This document shows positions 14,138-23,130 of a DNA stretch of 38,035 nt, piece by piece. A model generated the notes under the pieces. That model had not been told where the DNA came from, made no database searches, and worked only from the letters and a program-made list of their open reading frames with translations. Origin of the DNA: Cohnella fermenti (lineage in GTDB: Bacteria; Bacillota; Bacilli; Paenibacillales; Paenibacillaceae); assembly GCF_004801405.1 (NCBI RefSeq), contig NZ_SSOB01000068.1, forward strand, positions 1-38,035. The letters run 5' to 3'. Each line of letters opens with the position of its first letter. Within the stretch, counting starts at the first letter, position 1. The translations under genes were made by a program, and so were the position numbers.

Positions 14138-14722
14138 ATGAGCTCGAACAAGCGGAATGAGGACGTTGTGCGGGAAGGGCAAGTCACGTATGAGATGTAT
14201 GCGGAGATGCCGGATGACGGGCAGCGGTACGAGGTGATTGACGGGGTGCTCGAGATGATGCCTCCCGGCGTGACGACAACGCATCAAGTGATTGCAAGGG
14301 AGTTGCTGATGCTTCTTGCGGGCAGTTGTCGATCGGATTACATTGTTCTGTTCGCCCCGCTCGATGTCATTCTGACGAGGACGAACGTGCTGCAGCCCGA
14401 CGTTCTTATGGTCCACCGCAGTCGGAGCGCCATCGTGACGAATCGCGGGATCGAAGGGGTGCCGGATCTCGTTGTGGAGATTTTGTCTCCGAGCACGCGC
14501 AAGCGGGATAAGGTTGTGAAGTCCAAAGTGTACGCGAAGCACGGCGTTCCGGAGTATTGGATGATTGACCCGCTGACGAAGACGCTGGAGCAATATGGCC
14601 TGACGGATGGCGGGTACTACGAGCTCGAGAATGAGTTCGGCGGCGAGGACGTCGTCGCTTCGGACAAGCTGCCTTGCGTGTCGTTCCCGGTCAGCAAGCT
14701 GTTTGCCGAGATGTGGCAATGA
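14138..14722 (+). CDS. Uma2-family (DUF820) putative PD-(D/E)XK endonuclease
   Basis: The 194-aa protein matches the Uma2/DUF820 fold. RYEVIDGVLEMMPPG is the N-terminal family motif. LQPDVLMV and PDLVVEILSPSTRKRDKVVKSKVYAKHG carry the Asp...Glu-x-Lys-like catalytic set, and the domain ends with VPEYWMIDP. Members are nuclease-like and widespread in cyanobacteria and Firmicutes, mostly without known function. The ATG at 14138 has AGGGGG (14126-14131) 6 bp upstream; the ATG at 14132 overlaps that site. It sits behind a promoter-terminator leader. Palindrome cluster D begins 12 bp after the stop. Codon use and GC are slightly lower than in the neighbours. Confidence 0.85.
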   Translation: MSSNKRNEDVVREGQVTYEMYAEMPDDGQRYEVIDGVLEMMPPGVTTTHQVIARELLMLLAGSCRSDYIVLFAPLDVILTRTNVLQPDVLMVHRSRSAIVTNRGIEGVPDLVVEILSPSTRKRDKVVKSKVYAKHGVPEYWMIDPLTKTLEQYGLTDGGYYELENEFGGEDVVASDKLPCVSFPVSKLFAEMWQ

Positions 14723-14734
14723 ACACGCGGATGG

Positions 14735-14904
14735 ATGTGAAATTTCACATTCATACAGCTCGATAACGGGTGCTCTGCCCGTTTATATGCGAAAAACCGC
14801 ATTCATGGCGGATTTTCCGGCCCGTGGTGCCGGATGTATGCTAAAAACCGCATAAAACGGCTCAATTCCCTCTGCGCGAAGCCGACGAATGCGAAAAATC
14901 ATAT
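14735..14904. repeat. Palindrome cluster D: second copy of the four-module composite
   Basis: Palindromic 16-mers begin at 14735, 14787, 14838 and 14889 (52, 51, 51 bp). The first is ATGTGAAATTTCACAT, identical to the first module of cluster A. Spacers share CTCGATAACGGGT with cluster A and CGGCCCG-GGTGC-GGATGT with the copy at 25449. Bases after the last module (AAAATCGCAAAAG) resemble those after cluster A, so the element may extend ~20 bp further. Starts 12 bp after a gene end. Confidence 0.87.
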
Positions 14905-14910
14905 AAAATC

Positions 14911-14937
14911 GCAAAAGGCGCAAAAGGCGCAAAAGTC
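14911..14937. repeat. Three 9-bp tandem units GCAAAAGGC
   Basis: GCAAAAGGC occurs at 14911 and 14920, with GCAAAAGTC at 14929, directly after palindrome cluster D. Too short to interpret; it may be slippage at the element edge. Confidence 0.6.
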
Positions 14938-15041
14938 GGCGGTGCCGGAACCCGGATCAGGAAACCCGGAAGGATCGCTCGGGCTACCTTCCTTGGCGGT
15001 TCTTCTTGCTATTGTCGTTTTATGAAAGGGATTTACTGGAT

Positions 15042-15057
15042 GTTTCACGTGAAGCGG
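15042..15057. promoter_or_regulatory. Near-consensus parS (ParB/Spo0J binding) site
   Basis: TGTTTCACGTGAAGCG matches 14 of 16 positions of the Firmicute parS consensus TGTTNCACGTGAAACA. The left half-site and the CACGTG core are exact; the two mismatches are in the last three bases. It lies in the non-coding gap between the Uma2 gene and aspA, not inside a gene. ParB tolerance of these mismatches is not known here. Confidence 0.45.
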
Positions 15058-15188
15058 CGGAACCTGCCAGCATTCGAACGGAAGTACGCTATTCCCGAGC
15101 GATTCAGACAAGGATTCGTATCCGGGCGCGCCTTCCTTTATAATGGAAAGTGTAGAAAAATCGCTTCAGTCACGAGGGGGGATTTCGG

Positions 15189-16613
15189 ATGGAGTTTCGC
15201 GTCGAGAAGGATTTTCTGGGGGAGAAGCAGGTTCCGGCGGAGGCATATTACGGCATACAGACGCTGCGTGCCGTCGAGAACTTCCCGATTACGGGCGTGC
15301 CGGTCCATTCCGAGCTGATCGAAGCGCTGGCGCACGTGAAGAAGGCGGCGGCGCTGGCGAACAAGAAGACGAGAATGCTCCCGCCGAGCATTGCGGATGC
15401 GATTGTGAAGGCGGCGGATGAAGTGGCAAGCGGCGGCCTCGCCGATCAATTCATCATCGATTCGATCCAGGGCGGCGCCGGGACGTCGATCAATATGAAC
15501 ATGAACGAGGTGCTCGCCAATCGCGCGCTCGAGCTGCTCGGCCGCGGGAAGGGCGAATACTTCCATTGCAGTCCGAACAACCACGTGAACATGTCGCAGT
15601 CGACGAACGACGCAATTCCGACGGCGATCCGCCTGGCGGCGTACAAGCTGACAGGGCGGCTGACCGAGACGCTCGGGCAGCTCAAGTTCGCTCTGGAGGA
15701 GAAGGCGAAGCAGTTCGACGACGTGGTCAAAATGGGCCGGACTCACCTGCAGGACGCGGTGCCGATCCGGATGGGCCAGGAGTTCGGAGCGTATGCGGCG
15801 GTCATCGGACGGGACGGCGGGCGGATTGCGAGGGCGGCGGACAGCCTGCTCGCAGTGAATATGGGAGCGACGGCCGTCGGCACGGGGCTGAACGCCAAGC
15901 CGGAATACATCGAGGAAGTCGTCCGGCTGATGGCGACCGACTTCGGCATTCCGATTCATGCGGCGACGAATCTCGTGGATGCGACGCAGAACACGGATGC
16001 GTACACCGAGCTGTCGGCGATGCTGAAGGTGTGCGCGGTGAGCCTGTCGAAGATGGCCAACGACATTCGCCTGATGGCGTCCGGGCCGCGCACGGGCCTA
16101 AGCGAGATTCACTTGCCGGAGAGACAGCCGGGTTCGTCGATCATGCCGGGCAAGGTGAACCCGGTCATGGCTGAGGTGCTGAACCAGGCGGCGTTCCAGA
16201 TTATCGGCAACGATCATACGATCTGCCTGGCTTCGGAAGCGGGACAGTTCGAGCTGAACGTGATGGGGCCGGTGCTCGCCTTCAATCTGCTGCAATCTCT
16301 GAAGATTCTGCGCAACGCGGTCGAAGTCTTCGTTCGGTACGCGCTCGAAGGCATGGAGGCGAATCGCGACCGCTGCGCCGCTTACGTGCACGGCAGCTTC
16401 GGCATCGTGACGGCGCTGAACCCGCACCTCGGCTACGAGGTAGCCGCCGGTCTCGTGAAGGAAGCGCTGCGGACGGGCATTCCGATCAAGGAGCTCATTC
16501 TGGAGAAGCATCTCCTCACCCAAGAGGAGATGGACGTCATTCTCGATCCGGTGCAGATGACAACCCCGGGCATTGCGGGAGAATGGCTTATTACGGGACG
16601 GGATTCGGAATAA
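15189..16613 (+). CDS. aspA: Aspartate ammonia-lyase (aspartase)
   Basis: This 474-aa enzyme of the aspartase/fumarase superfamily converts L-aspartate to fumarate and ammonia in the cytoplasm. The N-terminus (EKDFLGEKQVPAEAYYGIQT) is typical of aspartase rather than class II fumarase. The superfamily signature GSSIMPGKVNPVMAE, with the catalytic Ser loop, lies near residues 315-329. The SQSTNDAIPTA and GRTHLQDAVP motifs are also present. GAGGGGGG (15173-15180) lies 8 bp before the ATG. A TATAAT box at 15139-15144 is a likely -10; no strong -35 is visible. Family length is ~470 aa, so it is complete. The helicase gene follows after 15 bp. Confidence 0.93.
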   Translation: MEFRVEKDFLGEKQVPAEAYYGIQTLRAVENFPITGVPVHSELIEALAHVKKAAALANKKTRMLPPSIADAIVKAADEVASGGLADQFIIDSIQGGAGTSINMNMNEVLANRALELLGRGKGEYFHCSPNNHVNMSQSTNDAIPTAIRLAAYKLTGRLTETLGQLKFALEEKAKQFDDVVKMGRTHLQDAVPIRMGQEFGAYAAVIGRDGGRIARAADSLLAVNMGATAVGTGLNAKPEYIEEVVRLMATDFGIPIHAATNLVDATQNTDAYTELSAMLKVCAVSLSKMANDIRLMASGPRTGLSEIHLPERQPGSSIMPGKVNPVMAEVLNQAAFQIIGNDHTICLASEAGQFELNVMGPVLAFNLLQSLKILRNAVEVFVRYALEGMEANRDRCAAYVHGSFGIVTALNPHLGYEVAAGLVKEALRTGIPIKELILEKHLLTQEEMDVILDPVQMTTPGIAGEWLITGRDSE

Positions 16614-16628
16614 GAGGAGGCAAATCTG

Positions 16629-19600
16629 TTGAGTCGATCGACAGGGGCGTTAGCAGGCTTCCACCCGGTGCTGGGGGCTTGGTTCGCGGATGCATTCGGC
16701 GAGCCGACGGACGTCCAGGTTCGCGCCTGGCGCGAGATCGAGGCGGGCAAGCACGCGCTGATCGCCGCGCCGACGGGCTCGGGCAAGACGCTCGCCGCGC
16801 TGCTTCCTTGCCTGAATCGAATCGTTGCCGCAGCGGGGGAGAGGCAGAAGGAGAAGCGCGTTAAGGGCGTGCGCGTTCTCTATATCACGCCGCTTAAGGC
16901 GCTGAACAACGACATTCACCATCATGTGCTCGGCTTCGTGGACGAGCTGGCCGAGGCGGCCGCGCGGCTTGGCGAGCCGTGGCCCGGCATCCGCAGCGCG
17001 GTGCGCACCGGGGACACGACATCGTCCCAGCGGGCGTCCATGCTGCGGAATCCGCCGGACGTGCTCGTGACGACGCCCGAGTCGCTCTACCTGCTCCTGT
17101 CTTCGGAGAAGGGGCTGGCGATGCTGCGCACGGTGGAGCAGGTCGTCGTGGACGAGATTCACGAGCTCGCCGCGGATAAGCGCGGCGCCCATCTGTCGCT
17201 GTCGCTCGAGCGGCTGGAGGAGTGGGCGGCGCGGCCGTTGCAGCGAATCGGCGTGTCCGCGACGCAGAAGCCGCTGGAGCGGGTCGCCCGGTTCCTCGGC
17301 GGCTGGGAAGAGCGGCCGGAGGAAGGGGACGCTTCGGCGGCGGAAGCGGGGGCGTCCCGTGCAGGCGAAGCGGGTCCCGCCGGCTCCGAGGGCGGGCATC
17401 CGCTCGGCTTCCGACCGCGCGAGGTGGCGATCGTCGAGAGCGCGATGGAGAAGAAGCTCGAGCTGCTTGTGACGATGCCGGACCAGAGCCAGCCGGTCCA
17501 ATCGCGGGAAGGCGTGTGGCTTCCGCTGCTCAATCGGCTGATGACGCTCATGGACGGAGCGCGTTCGGTGCTCCTGTTCGTGAACAGCCGAAGGCTGTGC
17601 GAGCGGCTGTGTCTCCGCCTTAACGATCACGTCGGCTACGAGATGGCCCGTTCGCATCACGGAAGCATGTCCCGGGAGCGGCGGCTGGAGGTCGAGAAGC
17701 TGATGAAGGAAGGGGAGCTTCGCTGCCTGGTTGCGACGTCTTCGCTCGAGCTGGGCATCGACGTCGGCTTCGTCGACCTCGTGATTCAGCTCGATTCGCC
17801 GCTTGAGGCGGCCCGCGGCATTCAGCGCATCGGGCGCGCCGGGCATGCGGTCGGCCAGGCGAGCCGGGGAGCGATCGTGGCGAGGCAGCGGGGAACGCTG
17901 CCCGAGATCGCCGTGCTCAGCCGGCTGATCAAGGAGCGGGACATCGAGGAGATCCGCCTGCCGCGAACGCCGCTCGACGTGCTGTCGCAGCAGCTCGTCG
18001 GGATGGTCGTCCAGGCGGAGCGGCCTCTGCGCGACGCCCACCGATTGATCTGCCGGTGCGAGGTGTATAGGTCGTTCTCGTACGAGCGGCTGGAGGAGGT
18101 CGTGCAGGTGCTGTCCGGCCTGTATCCGTTCGCGCGTCCGCTGCTCGATTGGGACCCGAAGACGGGCGTTATCGCCCGTCGAAGCAATTCGGCGATGGCT
18201 TCCGTAACCGGCGTCGGAACGATTCCGTCCAGCGGGAACTACCCTGTGCATCATCTGGACAGCCGGGTTCATCTCGGGGAACTGGATGAGGAATTTATTC
18301 AGGAGAGCCGAGTCGGCGACGTGTTCCAGCTCGGAACGAGCTCATGGATGATCCGCGAGATCAAGCAGGATCGCGTCTACGTGTCGGAAGCGGGCAACCG
18401 GTTCAGCGAGGTTCCGTTCTGGCGCGCCGAGTCGGGCGGTCGATCGTACGAGGTCGGACGGAAGATCGGGGCGTTCGTGAAGGAGCTGGCGGACCGCATC
18501 GGGCCGGCGGACGAGAAGGTTTACGGCTGGCTCGCGGACGAGTATTCGCTGGACGGCGAGAGCGCCGAAGCGCTCGTCGGCCTGATCGAGTCGCAGAGGA
18601 GCTTCTGCGCGCTGCCGACGGACCGAACGATCGTCATCGAATATTACCGGGACGTGATGAACCAGACCCACGTCATCCTGCACAACTTCTTCGGCCGCAG
18701 GGTCAATCGGGCCTGGCTGCTCGCGATCGAACGGCAACTGGAGCAATTGCTGCCTTACCGGCTGTACGGCAATGCCAAGGACAACGGCATCGAGTTCGTG
18801 CTGCCGGAGTGGGATTCCTCCTGGATTCAGGCGATCCGGCAAGTGTCCCCGGAGCATCTGGAGAAGCTGCTTACCGAAGCGATCGTCGGCTCGCCGCTGC
18901 TCGGCATGGCGTTCCGCCGCATCGCAGAGACGTCGCTGCTGCTCTCGCGGAGCTTCACCCGCACGCCGCTCTGGCAGAAGAGACTGCGCGGCGAGGAGCT
19001 GCTGCGGGCGGCGATGCCGTATGCCGAGCGCTTCCCCCATCTCCGGGAGGCGATGCGGGAGTGTCTGTTCGACTATCTCGACACCGAGAACCTGAAGGGA
19101 GTGCTGGAGGCGATCCGCTCCGGCGAGATCGATATCGTCGTTAAGGAGACTCCTCACCCTTCGACCTTCGCTTCGCAGTTCCTCGCCGATTACGTGAACA
19201 TGAAGGTGTACGAGGGGGACGGGCTCGACGACGGCATCAAGCTGCAGCTTCTGAACGTCAGCAAGGAGTTGGCCGGCCAGTTGTTCGGAGAGGAGAAGCT
19301 CTCCGAAGCGATTCCCGCATCCGTCGTGGAAGCGGAGCGGCGGCGGATCGAGGAGACGGATGCGGTCAGCGATGCGGACAGCTTGTATCGGGCTCTGAAG
19401 CAGGGAGGAGACCGCACGGCCGACGAGTTGGTTCGGAAGGCGGGAAGCGGAGCGGCGCTCGTCTGGCTCGAAGAACTGGAACGGCGCGGCAAGGTTCGCG
19501 AGGTCGACTTGACCGGGGACGGGGATCTGCGCTGGATCTGCGCCGACGAAGCGGCTCTGTACGAGGCCTTCCCGGATTCCGCCGAGGCCCGAACGTTTGT

Positions 19601-21101
19601 GCTGAACCGTTACGCGGAGCAGGTGCTCTCGTTCACGGAGCTGCAACTGTGCGAGAGGTACCCGGGTTTGGGCCTGAAGCAGGCGGAGGCAGCGGTTGAG
19701 GACATGCTCGCGCGCGGAGTCGTCGAACGGGCTCCCCATGCCGCGTATGCGGAAGAGAAGCTCTGGACGAGCTCGAAGCTGGCGGCGCGAATGGTCCGCT
19801 TGTCGATCGGCGAGGCCCGACGGGAGGCCCATGCGTTCGAAGCGGAGAGCTGGTGCGCGCAGATCGCCGAACTGCAATCGCTCGGAACGGAGAGCCGGAA
19901 GGAAGGGGCGCCCGGCCTGCTGCAGGTGCTGGAGAAGCTGCAGGGCTTGTTCGCCCCGCTGCCGCATTGGGAGTCGATGCTGCTGCCCGCGCGAATGGTC
20001 CGATACCGCAAGGAGGAGCTGGACCAGCTCTGCTCGAGCGGGGAGATCGTCTGGATCGGGAAGAAGGAGGAAGGCGACAAGGAGGGGAAAATCGCGTTTT
20101 TCCTCGTGGACAGCACGGAGCTGTATGCTCCTTTTCTGGGCAGCGAGAATCAATCGACCCGTTACCCGGCGCTGCTGGAGAGGCTGAAGCGGGGCGGCGC
20201 CAGCTTCCTGACCCGGCTTGCCCGGGAAGAGAACAAGCTTCCGTCGGAGCTGCTGGACGAGCTGCTTGAGCTGGTCTGGGAAGGCCGCGTCTCGAACGAC
20301 CAATTCGCTCCGATGCGCCTCGCCGCCCTGCCGGCGAAGACGCGCAAGACGGCCGCCGCCCGCGCGGGCTCCGGCTTCGGAAGATGGTATTGGACGGGCG
20401 GGCTGGCGGAGAGGGCCGAGCGTTCGGAGGAGAGCGGCGTAGCCGCAGACAGGGCTGGCCGGGACCGACGGGAAGCATCGGCCGTCCATTGGGCGCACCA
20501 CCTGCTCGGCAGCTACGGGCTGATTAACAAGGAATTGGTCGCGCGGGCGTCCCCATTCGACTGGGATTCCTTCTATCCGGTGATGAAGCGGCTGGAGGAA
20601 TGGGGAGCGGTCACGCGCGGCGTCTTCATTCGCGGGGACGCGTCGCTGCAGTTTACGACGAAGGAGCTGGCGGAAGCCGTTCGCCGGTTGGAGTCGAAGG
20701 AAGCGGAGGGCGGGGAGCCGTTCACGGTCGTTGCCGCCGCGGACCCGGCGAATCCGTACGGCCTGCTGCTCGAATGGCCGGTCGCAGCCCGCGGCGCCTC
20801 CTATTCCCGCAAGCCTGGCAACTTCCTGCTGTTGCGCGGAGGACGCTGGGATTATTGGCTCGAGAACAACGGACGGCGGGTGTACGCCCTTCATCCGGAG
20901 GCGGCCGCGGCCGAGACGATCGAGAGCGAGGCGGCGAAGCTGAAGGCCGCGCTGCTCGCGATTTTACGCCAGCATGGACTCGTCAAGCTCGTGATCGATG
21001 CCTGGGACGGCGAAGAAGCGTCACGGAGCGACATCGGACAACATTTTCTTCGAATTGGTGCAGAATTGGATCGGAAATCGGTGGTGTTCTGGGCGAATTA
21101 A
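16629..21101 (+). CDS. Lhr-type large superfamily 2 DEAD/DEAH helicase
   Basis: The 1490-aa protein carries SF2 helicase motifs in its first third: APTGSGKT (47-54), TPLKAL, TTPESLY, DEIH (175-178), SAT (210-212), and in the second RecA domain SLELGIDVG and QRIGRAGH. This is the Lhr (large helicase-related) family. Lhr proteins translocate 3' to 5' on single-stranded DNA and have a winged helix plus a beta-barrel/"Lhr-core" region after the motor. The ~900-residue C-terminal part here matches the long bacterial Lhr layout. A low-complexity Glu/Ala/Gly insert (about 228-258) separates the RecA domains. TTG at 16629 has GAGGAGG 8 bp upstream. Cotranscription with aspA is likely from the 15-bp gap. 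Confidence 0.88.
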   Translation: MSRSTGALAGFHPVLGAWFADAFGEPTDVQVRAWREIEAGKHALIAAPTGSGKTLAALLPCLNRIVAAAGERQKEKRVKGVRVLYITPLKALNNDIHHHVLGFVDELAEAAARLGEPWPGIRSAVRTGDTTSSQRASMLRNPPDVLVTTPESLYLLLSSEKGLAMLRTVEQVVVDEIHELAADKRGAHLSLSLERLEEWAARPLQRIGVSATQKPLERVARFLGGWEERPEEGDASAAEAGASRAGEAGPAGSEGGHPLGFRPREVAIVESAMEKKLELLVTMPDQSQPVQSREGVWLPLLNRLMTLMDGARSVLLFVNSRRLCERLCLRLNDHVGYEMARSHHGSMSRERRLEVEKLMKEGELRCLVATSSLELGIDVGFVDLVIQLDSPLEAARGIQRIGRAGHAVGQASRGAIVARQRGTLPEIAVLSRLIKERDIEEIRLPRTPLDVLSQQLVGMVVQAERPLRDAHRLICRCEVYRSFSYERLEEVVQVLSGLYPFARPLLDWDPKTGVIARRSNSAMASVTGVGTIPSSGNYPVHHLDSRVHLGELDEEFIQESRVGDVFQLGTSSWMIREIKQDRVYVSEAGNRFSEVPFWRAESGGRSYEVGRKIGAFVKELADRIGPADEKVYGWLADEYSLDGESAEALVGLIESQRSFCALPTDRTIVIEYYRDVMNQTHVILHNFFGRRVNRAWLLAIERQLEQLLPYRLYGNAKDNGIEFVLPEWDSSWIQAIRQVSPEHLEKLLTEAIVGSPLLGMAFRRIAETSLLLSRSFTRTPLWQKRLRGEELLRAAMPYAERFPHLREAMRECLFDYLDTENLKGVLEAIRSGEIDIVVKETPHPSTFASQFLADYVNMKVYEGDGLDDGIKLQLLNVSKELAGQLFGEEKLSEAIPASVVEAERRRIEETDAVSDADSLYRALKQGGDRTADELVRKAGSGAALVWLEELERRGKVREVDLTGDGDLRWICADEAALYEAFPDSAEARTFVLNRYAEQVLSFTELQLCERYPGLGLKQAEAAVEDMLARGVVERAPHAAYAEEKLWTSSKLAARMVRLSIGEARREAHAFEAESWCAQIAELQSLGTESRKEGAPGLLQVLEKLQGLFAPLPHWESMLLPARMVRYRKEELDQLCSSGEIVWIGKKEEGDKEGKIAFFLVDSTELYAPFLGSENQSTRYPALLERLKRGGASFLTRLAREENKLPSELLDELLELVWEGRVSNDQFAPMRLAALPAKTRKTAAARAGSGFGRWYWTGGLAERAERSEESGVAADRAGRDRREASAVHWAHHLLGSYGLINKELVARASPFDWDSFYPVMKRLEEWGAVTRGVFIRGDASLQFTTKELAEAVRRLESKEAEGGEPFTVVAAADPANPYGLLLEWPVAARGASYSRKPGNFLLLRGGRWDYWLENNGRRVYALHPEAAAAETIESEAAKLKAALLAILRQHGLVKLVIDAWDGEEASRSDIGQHFLRIGAELDRKSVVFWAN

Positions 21102-21172
21102 TGGTCTAATAGAAGAGAAGCGTTGGGTACGGTCCGCGTGGACACTAGACAGTAGAAATGGAGAGAGCTTGC

Positions 21173-21601
21173 GTGTTTATCGATCTGAGAGAGAAGCTGG
21201 GGCAGCCGGAAGTAGCGGAGCTGCTCGAGATGGCCGTGTTCCCGGACCCCGGCCGTCTGGCGGAGGCGATCCGCGAATACGAGACGGACGGTCGACTGGA
21301 CCTGATGGGATATGTGGACGAAGATCGACTGGTCGGAATCGTCGGATATGAAGTGAACGAGGATAACGTGCTGACGATCAAGCATCTGGCCGTCGCCCCC
21401 GAGGAACGGGGCAAGGGCTTCGGCCGTCTGACGGTGCTCGAGCTGATCGCCTGGGAAGCGCCGGATATTCTGCTCGCGGAGACCGACGAGGAAGCGATCG
21501 AGTTCTATCGCAACATCGGCTTCGTGATCGAGAGCCTCGGCGAAGCGGGAGCGGGTGCGGAACGATTCCGCTGCACCTATACGGTCAACCTTGACGAATA
21601 A
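21173..21601 (+). CDS. GNAT-family N-acetyltransferase
   Basis: The 142-aa protein has the acetyl-CoA binding region of GNAT enzymes: IKHLAVAPEERGKGFGRLTV contains the V-x-P-x-x-R-G-x-G-x-G core, followed by a beta strand and EEAIEFYRNIGF, the usual C-terminal motif. Substrate unknown. GTG at 21173 is preferred since GGAGAGAG (21160-21167) is 5 bp upstream; an ATG at 21158 has no ribosome binding site. It lies 71 bp after the helicase gene and is followed by a terminator, so it may be the last gene of the aspA-lhr transcript. Confidence 0.85.
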   Translation: MFIDLREKLGQPEVAELLEMAVFPDPGRLAEAIREYETDGRLDLMGYVDEDRLVGIVGYEVNEDNVLTIKHLAVAPEERGKGFGRLTVLELIAWEAPDILLAETDEEAIEFYRNIGFVIESLGEAGAGAERFRCTYTVNLDE

Positions 21602-21627
21602 CCGTCGTCCGGACTCGTTCCGCAGGT

Positions 21628-21660
21628 CAAGGGCCCCTTCGCGCGAAGGGGTCTTGTTTA
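21628..21660 (+). terminator. Terminator after the GNAT gene
   Basis: CAAGGGCCCCTTC and GAAGGGGTCTTG pair around GCGC (one mismatch/bulge), followed by TTT. The T-run is short but the stem is very GC-rich. Confidence 0.75.
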
Positions 21661-21768
21661 GCATGCTTGCAGTCGTATGCGGGACGGAAGCCGCTGAAGC
21701 CCGATAAAGCCCGATGAAGCCGATGGGACGGTGATGCCGGTTTGTTTGCCGCTGGTTGCCGGGATTTT

Positions 21769-21940
21769 ATGCGAAAAATCACATTGATATCGTCTCGTGA
21801 CGGGTCATTTGGCTGATTTTATGCGAAAATTCACATTCACAGGGGCTGCTCCGCCCCGGGCTGCCCCCATTTATGCCAAAAACCATATAAAATGCCCCAC
21901 ACCCTGCGGAATTCAAGCCGGCGAATGTGAAAAAACACAT
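21769..21940. repeat. Palindrome cluster E: third copy of the four-module composite
   Basis: Modules begin at 21769, 21821, 21873 and 21925 (52 bp each). The entry flank ATTTTATG and exit flank CATAAAA are inverted with respect to each other. The third module (ATGCCAAAAACCATAT) is the most decayed. The spacer GGGTCATTTGGCTGATTTT matches the first spacers of clusters A and F. It lies between a terminator (21628-21660) and the cysK gene, in a gap otherwise without features apart from short GAAGCCCGAT repeats near 21700. Confidence 0.87.
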
Positions 21941-22080
21941 AAAACTGCATGAAACGCCGCACCAAGAGAAGGCGGTTGGATAGCGCAGCCGCGTCGGGCA
22001 CGGAGTTTGAATTCCGCCGACAGGAATGATAGAGTTCTAAGAAGAGCAATGCATAGGGAATGACAATGGAGGTTATCGAA

Positions 22081-23016
22081 TTGGCAAGAATCGCGAAGAG
22101 ACTGACGGATCTGATCGGCAACACTCCGCTTCTGGAGCTTGGACATCTTGCAGACAATCACAAGCTGGGCGCGAAAATCGTCGCCAAGCTGGAATACTTC
22201 AATCCGGCAGGCAGCGTGAAGGACCGCATCGGCTATGCCATGATCAAGGACGCGGAGGAGCGCGGCCTGCTGAAGCCGGGAGCGACAATCGTCGAGCCGA
22301 CGAGCGGCAATACGGGCGTCGGGCTTGCGTTCGCAGCGGCGGCGCTCGGCTACAAGCTGATCATCACGCTGCCGGAGAGCTTCACGATCGAACGCCGCAA
22401 GCTGATGCTCGCGCTCGGGGCCGAGCTGGTGCTGACGCCGGCGAACGAAGGAATGGCGGGCGCAATCCGCAAGGCGGAGGAGATCGTCAGGGAGACTCCC
22501 GGCGCGTTCATGCCGCAGCAGTTCAACAACCCGGCGAATCCGAGCATCCATAAGAGCACGACGGCGCTCGAGATCTGGGACGACACGGACGGCGAAGTGG
22601 ATATGTTCATCGCAGGCGTCGGCACGGGCGGCACGGTCAGCGGTGTCGGCGAGGTGCTGAAGGAGCGTAAGCCTTCCGTGAAGATCGTTGCCGTCGAGCC
22701 GGTGGAATCGCCCGTTCTGTCGGGCGGCGCCAAGGGGCTGCATAAGATCCAGGGCATCGGCGCCGGCTTTGTGCCCGACAACTTCAACCGCGACGTGGTG
22801 GACGAGATTTTCCCGGTTCGCGGGGACGATGCGCTCGAGACGGCCCGCGAGCTGGCGAGAACGGAAGGCCTGCTGGTCGGCATCTCCTCCGGCGCGGTCA
22901 CCTATGCGGCGATGCAATTGGCGAAGCTGCCGGAGAACAAGGGCAAGACGATCGTTGTCCTGCTTCCGGATACGGGCGAGCGGTACTTGTCCACTGCGCT
23001 GTTCCCGACAGAGTAG
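22081..23016 (+). CDS. cysK: Cysteine synthase A (O-acetylserine sulfhydrylase)
   Basis: The 311-aa PLP enzyme makes L-cysteine from O-acetylserine and sulfide. LIGNTPLLEL at the N-terminus, the PLP lysine in NPAGSVKDRIG, the TSGNTGVGLA phosphate/substrate loop and GVGTGGTVSGVGEVL are all present. The C-terminus is LLPDTGERYLSTALF. TTG at 22081 is chosen because GGAGG (22068-22072) lies 8 bp upstream, giving the usual ~310-aa length; the ATG at 22060 would place the ribosome binding site inside the gene. A weak promoter (TTGAAT 22007-22012, TAGAGT 22030-22035, 17-bp spacer) may drive it. No T-box or SAM riboswitch is seen upstream. Confidence 0.93.
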   Translation: MARIAKRLTDLIGNTPLLELGHLADNHKLGAKIVAKLEYFNPAGSVKDRIGYAMIKDAEERGLLKPGATIVEPTSGNTGVGLAFAAAALGYKLIITLPESFTIERRKLMLALGAELVLTPANEGMAGAIRKAEEIVRETPGAFMPQQFNNPANPSIHKSTTALEIWDDTDGEVDMFIAGVGTGGTVSGVGEVLKERKPSVKIVAVEPVESPVLSGGAKGLHKIQGIGAGFVPDNFNRDVVDEIFPVRGDDALETARELARTEGLLVGISSGAVTYAAMQLAKLPENKGKTIVVLLPDTGERYLSTALFPTE

Positions 23017-23079
23017 ACGGAGTAGACAGAGTAGAAGGCAGGCAAGGTATACGATGGCATAGCAAGGCGACGTTAGGAA

Positions 23080-23117
23080 GCGACGGGCAGACCGGATCTT
23101 CCGGCGTCGTCTTTTTG
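23080..23117. terminator. Probable terminator after cysK
   Basis: GCGACG pairs with CGTCGT across an inner CCGG-ATCTT-CCGG hairpin, then a run of Ts on the plus strand (23112-23116). It separates cysK from the convergent Excalibur-domain gene. Confidence 0.65.
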
Positions 23118-23130
23118 TTCAATGAGTTGC

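Noticed and set aside
18342..20894. 850-codon minus-strand frame opposite the Lhr helicase
   Set aside because: Antisense shadow; the plus-strand frame is continuous and has helicase motifs.
22021..22080. T-box or SAM riboswitch before cysK
   Set aside because: The leader is short and shows no specifier loop, antiterminator or kink-turn pattern; only palindrome cluster E lies upstream.
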